A stretch of 50,464 bases of DNA from positions 260 through 50,723 of the forward strand of contig BLJB01000499.1 of assembly GCA_013423325.1 (NCBI GenBank). The letters are read 5' to 3'. Source of the stretch: Usnea hakonensis. Its lineage: Eukaryota > Ascomycota > Lecanoromycetes > Lecanorales > Parmeliaceae. The notes beneath the pieces were generated by a model. It was not told where the DNA came from and made no database searches. It saw only the letters and a list, made by a program, of their open reading frames with translations. Both the position numbers and the translations under genes were made by a program. Shown here in pieces: positions 48,010 through 50,464 of this stretch (position 1 is the first letter of the stretch; the number at the start of each line of letters is the position of its first letter).

Positions 48010-49300
48010 TTTAGCTCTCTTACTCTTATTATATTTCTCTAATATTAATAAAGATATAGTAAATTATAGGTCTATTTATACTTAATTACTTATTAAAGAT
48101 ATTTTTTTATCTATTACTATTAGAACCTATCTATAATTAATAAAGTTTTAGTTAGATAATATAAAGAAATTATATACCTCTACCTCTATATTTTTTATAT
48201 TATAAATACTATTTCCGTTCTAGCCTATATTAAAGGATTTTAATACTTCGTTATATATTTCTCTAAATATTAGATTTAATATATTATTATCTATAATAAT
48301 CTATTTTAAATTAAGATTACTATTAAATATAGGGTATAATTTATTCTCTTTCTATTTAGATTTAAATTTAGAATTCCTTTAACGCTTTTCTTTTTAGGTA
48401 ATAAGGTACCTATTAATATATTATATAAGAGAATTATTATTTTTTATTAAAAATCTATATATATTATAAAATAAAATATAATAGCTTAATAATTTATTCT
48501 ATAATTTATTAAATATATATATATAATAATTAATTAAGGCGTTTAAATATATTAATAGTAACTTTTACCCGTCTAAAGCGGCTTTAGTAGATTTATTAAG
48601 ATATCTAGAAAGATCTTTAATAGATCTAATCTAACTTTTAATAAGATCTAGTAAAGAATCTAAATATAATAAAATAAATTAGAAAAAAACTCTAAATTTT
48701 ATAGATCTATTATATTTTATTATATCTAGTTATACTAATTCTAATAAAATTATTAATTCTAATTTAGTAGATACGAAGGTTATATAGATACTAAATATTA
48801 TAATATAAAGTTATCTAGATAAAGAATTTAATATTTATTAAGATAATTAAAATAAATTCTTTTACTATTTTATAGATTTAAATATATTTAATAATTATAA
48901 CCTCTTTTAGTAGCTTAATTATTATTTAAAGATCCTATTCTAGTATTCTATTCTCTATTTTAAAAATACTTTTTAATTTTAATACTTATTATAATCTCTT
49001 TTAGAGTCTTATACTTTAAACTTACTCTAATAATAATTAAGTTTATATTATATTTTAATTAATAGTCTTTTAGTATTAGCCCTTTCTCCTCCTCTATATA
49101 TAATAAATACCTTATTATCCTCCCTCCTTTAGGTAGTATAAGCTAGTAAAAGTAGAGATTAATTTATAGGCCTTAATTAAAATCTTATTATACTAGATCT
49201 TTTCTAGATAAATCTCGTATATAAAGATTTATTAATAAATCGATATTAAGATATACTTCTAGTATAGTTTAATTATCTAATATATAATATATAAAGAATA
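48010..49300 (-). pseudogene. Plavaka-like transposase remnant, N-terminal side (tentative)
   Basis: A minus-strand frame from about 49300 to 48010 has stops almost only at Gln/Trp codons, including YLNKSTKAALDG near 48600-48560. It is contiguous, once A3 and B4 are removed, with the transposase-like frame at 41153-38830. Together they give about 3.9 kb, near the size of Plavaka-type transposase genes. No motif in this piece is diagnostic, so it might be a different decayed gene. Confidence 0.35.
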
Positions 49301-49406
49301 TAATTATAGAGCTTTATTATTATTAAATTTTTTTTTTAAGATCTAATATTTAAAGGTTTTACTAAATTTTTAGTAAGGTCCTTTAATAATATTAAAACAG
49401 ATTATC

Positions 49407-49740
49407 TAGTATTTAATAATAACTTTTTCTAAGCTCTTTATATTTATATAAGATTTTAATATTATATAAAATATTCTTAATTATTAATATTATCGCTATT
49501 AAATTCTAACTTTATATTAAAAAGGTTTATCTTTTTTATTTTATTTTTCGCTTTAAACTTTTTAGTATATTCTCTAAAATTATTAATATTATTATTATAG
49601 ATAGTCTAATATTTAATAAAGGCCTTTTTTAGGCTCCCTATATTTATATAAAATTCTAATATAATATAAAATACTTCTAATTATTAATATTATTACTACT
49701 AAAATTTAATTTTATATTAAAAATAGATATCTTTCTTATT
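49407..49740 (+). repeat. Direct repeat, two copies about 200 bp apart
   Basis: A segment from 49407 to about 49540 (ctagtatttaataataac...) recurs from 49606 to about 49740 (ctaatatttaataaaggc...). Differences are mostly C/T and G/A plus a few others. The spacing of about 199 bp suggests a tandem duplication of a 199-bp unit whose inner part has diverged. Confidence 0.65.
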
Positions 49741-50188
49741 TCGCTCTCTATTATATTTTCCGCTATTATCTCCCCCTCTCTTTTACTATAGCTATAGTAT
49801 TAGACCTAATATAATATTAGGCCTAATATAGAAAAAAAAGGGGGTTAAAAGAAAGCGAAACTTATATAAAATAGAAACCCTTTTATAATTATTAATCTAG
49901 TAAGTACTAAAAGGAGGAGAACCCTTCTCTCTTATTAGATTTAGTAGTAAATCTAGACCCCCCTAGTAGCTACGCGTCTATTAAGATATTTAAAGGGGTA
50001 ATAGTTTAATTTCTACTTATAGCTATAAAAATCGGGTTAATCTAATTTTTTTAGAAGAAAATTTTAGAAGTTACCTTTTAACCGCTATACTATAGTAACT
50101 TCTATAATAAGACTCTATTTTCTATATAATTTAATTTCTTTAAAGTATAAGTAGTAGTAACTACTTATAATATAATAACTATAACGAT

Positions 50189-50290
50189 AGATAACTATTT
50201 ATATTAGAATAACTAACTACTATTTATATTATTTATATTAGAATAACTAGTTACTATTTATACTATTTATACTATAATAACTAGTTACTG
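50189..50290 (+). repeat. AT-rich minisatellite
   Basis: About two and a half copies of a roughly 42-nt unit, ACTATTTATA-TTATTTATA-...GAATAACTAGTT, which itself contains an inner 12-nt repeat (atttatattatt). It ends in CTAGTTACTG. Confidence 0.6.
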
Positions 50291-50359
50291 ATAATAATAG
50301 ATTTAACTATTATAAGATATTAAAAAGAAATATATATAATAGTAGATACGAGAGGACTG

Positions 50360-50464
50360 ATGATGGAAGGACGATTATTCCAATCCATGGTTGATAGCGG
50401 CAACGAGGCGTACGAGGCACGCAAGCGACTTGGGGTAGGGGCAGAGGGGAGTAGGGCGAACGAT
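50360..50464 (+). CDS. LINE family A, copy A4, ORF1 start (undamaged, cut by window edge)
   Basis: ATG 50360 opens a frame of 35 codons to the end of the window, MMEGRLFQSMVDSGNEAYEA at the start and SRAND at the edge. No codon is damaged: CAA, ATG and GCA are kept where A2 and A3 have TAA, ATA and GTA. It is the least mutated copy of the family and the best view of its original N-terminus, a LINE gag-like RNA-binding protein. Whether the rest of A4 is intact cannot be seen. The 5' edges of A3 are also low in RIP, so this may be an edge effect and not evidence of a young, active copy. Confidence 0.75.
   Translation, partial: MMEGRLFQSMVDSGNEAYEARKRLGVGAEGSRAND

Larger units (their letters stand above)
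49301..50359. other. RIP-damaged non-coding DNA with short duplications
   Basis: No gene seen. It holds a 130-bp direct repeat in two copies (49407 and 49606), a near-palindrome built on tattaggcctaata at 49802-49830, a G/A-rich stretch at 49830-49860 (aaaaaaaagggggtt) and a minisatellite at 50189-50290. It ends at the A4 start. The 5' flank of A4 (gagaggactg) is unmutated. Confidence 0.5.

Noticed and set aside
50075..50100. tRNA- or SINE-like A box (minus strand TAGTATAGCGG, 50092-50082)
   Set aside because: It matches the A-box pattern, but no convincing B box follows and the acceptor and anticodon stems do not pair. RIP could have erased them, but the evidence is too thin.
1..50464. Bacterial, phage or mitochondrial origin
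   Set aside because: AT content alone could suggest it, but chromovirus, LINEs, TSDs and RIP are nuclear fungal features; no ribosome-binding sites, operons or organelle genes are seen.

Overview
The window looks like a block of silenced, gene-poor heterochromatin from a filamentous ascomycete fungus (Pezizomycotina). Almost all of it is transposon DNA hit by repeat-induced point mutation (RIP). CpA/TpG dinucleotides are nearly absent and TpA is everywhere, while CpG survives. Reading frames are broken by TAA/TAG exactly where Gln or Trp is expected. The fungal assignment rests on this RIP pattern plus Tad1-like LINEs, a Tf1/sushi-type chromovirus and a Plavaka-like transposase remnant. I cannot name the species. 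No intact host gene is visible. The only undamaged coding stretches are two fragments cut by the window edges (1-133 minus, 50360-50464 plus).

The left and middle part (about 134-36075) is one nested stack that I resolved by reading target-site duplications (TSDs). The base is LINE family B copy B1 (plus), now in pieces at 134-206, 1376-1723, 24562-25897 and 32589-36075. Three elements sit inside it: a 5'-truncated LINE B (B2, 207-1375, minus), a full-length LINE A (A1, minus, 1724-24561) and a chromovirus G2 (25898-32583, minus). A1 is in turn split by a full-length LINE A (A2, 3110-8351, plus), a full-length LINE B (B3, 8487-13880, minus) and a second chromovirus G1 (16912-23769, plus). G1 carries a solo LTR (21377-21572). 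The stack is therefore four insertions deep, and the pieces of A1 and B1 sum to the lengths of their uninterrupted relatives.

The right part (36076-50464) holds unassigned RIP-damaged DNA and a decayed minus-strand Plavaka-like (CACTA-related) transposase at 38830-41153, 42458-42741 and 48010 to about 49300. It is interrupted by a truncated LINE B (B4, 41154-42444) and a full-length LINE A (A3, 42742-47996). A compact 1376-bp non-coding LTR element of TRIM type (37449-38824) lies beside it. Short duplications and a minisatellite follow, then the start of a barely mutated LINE A (A4) at the right edge.

The most interesting signal is in the LTR elements. Chromovirus G1 has an 11-nt site 2 nt inside its 5' LTR that is the exact reverse complement of an 11-nt stretch in its own LTR, the hallmark of Tf1-type self-priming. 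The TRIM element shows the same layout (2-nt gap, 11-nt pairing with one G-U) and shares a 13-nt LTR core with the chromovirus, which suggests a non-autonomous partner using the same priming mode. I saw no defence system, CRISPR array, metabolic cluster or confident RNA gene.
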